From contig DXZW01000009.1 of NCBI GenBank assembly GCA_019419455.1, positions 1 to 5,551 of the forward strand: a DNA stretch of 5,551 nucleotides, given 5' to 3'. The notes beneath the pieces are model-generated. The model saw only the letters and a program-made list of their open reading frames with translations, ran no database searches and was not told the origin of the DNA. Of this stretch, positions 5,391 to 5,551 are shown one piece after another; position 1 is the stretch's first letter, and every line of letters starts with the position of its first letter. The stretch is from Collinsella sp. Lineage in GTDB: Bacteria > Actinomycetota > Coriobacteriia > Coriobacteriales > Coriobacteriaceae. A program made the translations under genes and the position numbers.

Positions 5391-5496
5391 CCTCGGTCGA
5401 GGCGCGGGCGTCAAGAAAACGCGGAGCGTTTTAGCCCGCGGGCGAGCGCGCCGGCAGGCGGGCGAAGCCGGTGCGGATCCGCGCAGCGGATGCGCG
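5391..5496. other. GC-rich multi-hairpin cluster between the tRNA repeats
   Basis: No gene is supported here. In order: CCTC-GGTC-GAGG (5391-5402); a two-tier hairpin with outer stem CGCGGGC/GCCCGCG (5403-5409 with 5434-5440) and inner stem AAAACGC-GGA-GCGTTTT (5416-5432); GGCG/CGCC (5441-5452); CCGGC/GCCGG (5451-5455 with 5467-5471), enclosing GGC-GAA-GCC; the palindrome GCGGATCCGC (5473-5482); and ATCCGC-GCA-GCGGAT (5477-5491). Three of the tips are GCGNAGC sequences (5421-5427, 5462-5468, 5481-5487). Such density is not expected by chance even at this GC content, though this was not computed. Confidence 0.7.
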
Positions 5497-5551
5497 GAAT
5501 CCTATACGCCGCACCAATTGAAATTGAAAGCCTCCGGCAACGGGGGCTTTT
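5497..5551 (+). repeat. Direct repeat, copy 2: partial tRNA-Arg 3' end plus terminator
   Basis: Exact copy of 5307-5361, 190 bases downstream. It lacks the D arm, the anticodon arm and the 5' side of the T arm, so it cannot make a tRNA. It is preceded by CGCG instead of the T-stem sequence. It continues to the last base of the window, so its true right end is unknown. It is either an attachment-site half or a repeat at an assembly boundary. Confidence 0.85.

Noticed and set aside
5369..5478. A functional minus-strand tRNA between the two direct repeats
   Set aside because: The T stem (CGAGG against CCATG) does not pair, and no acceptor, D-arm or anticodon partner could be placed.
5307..5551. 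CRISPR-like repeat pair
   Set aside because: Only two copies, each clearly derived from the tRNA-Arg 3' end and terminator; no regular spacers.

Overview
The window looks like chromosomal DNA of a high-GC member of the Coriobacteriia, most likely Collinsella or a close relative. This rests on overall protein similarity as I remember it, the GC-rich codon use and the style of the intergenic repeats; no search was run. Most of it is core housekeeping sequence, with a mobile-element scar on the left and a tRNA-associated duplication on the right.

Left edge (1-636): an AT-rich stub of about 50 bases abuts the C-terminal third of an IS256/Mutator-type transposase that has lost its N-terminus. It is followed by a putative IS end and a strong inverted repeat (512-532). 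Middle left (637-2896): three same-strand genes encode an SPFH/band-7 membrane protein, the ribosomal methyltransferase RlmH (start 6 bases after the previous stop) and the proline-biosynthesis reductase ProC. The first two look translationally coupled; proC follows after 73 bases.

Centre (2894-3340): a nested palindromic element of about 160 bp runs from the stop codon of proC to the stop codon of a convergent 57-codon gene on the minus strand. That gene encodes a single-pass membrane microprotein. It is divergent from serS, and the gap between them holds three perfect palindromes, one of which (AAGTATATACTT) presents a -10-like TATACT on both strands.

Right (3340-5551): serS (seryl-tRNA synthetase) ends in a clear intrinsic terminator. 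Then come an unrecognised 125-residue protein gene and a complete tRNA-Arg(ACG) gene with its own promoter and terminator. The last 55 bases of the window exactly repeat the 3' part of the tRNA plus its terminator. The 135 bases between the copies contain a cluster of GC-rich hairpins that includes three GCGNAGC mini-hairpin motifs. This could be a tRNA attachment-site scar, or partly an assembly-end effect.

No complete new system is visible. The best leads are the stop-to-stop palindromic element, the divergent microprotein/serS promoter and the duplicated tRNA 3' end with its hairpin cluster.
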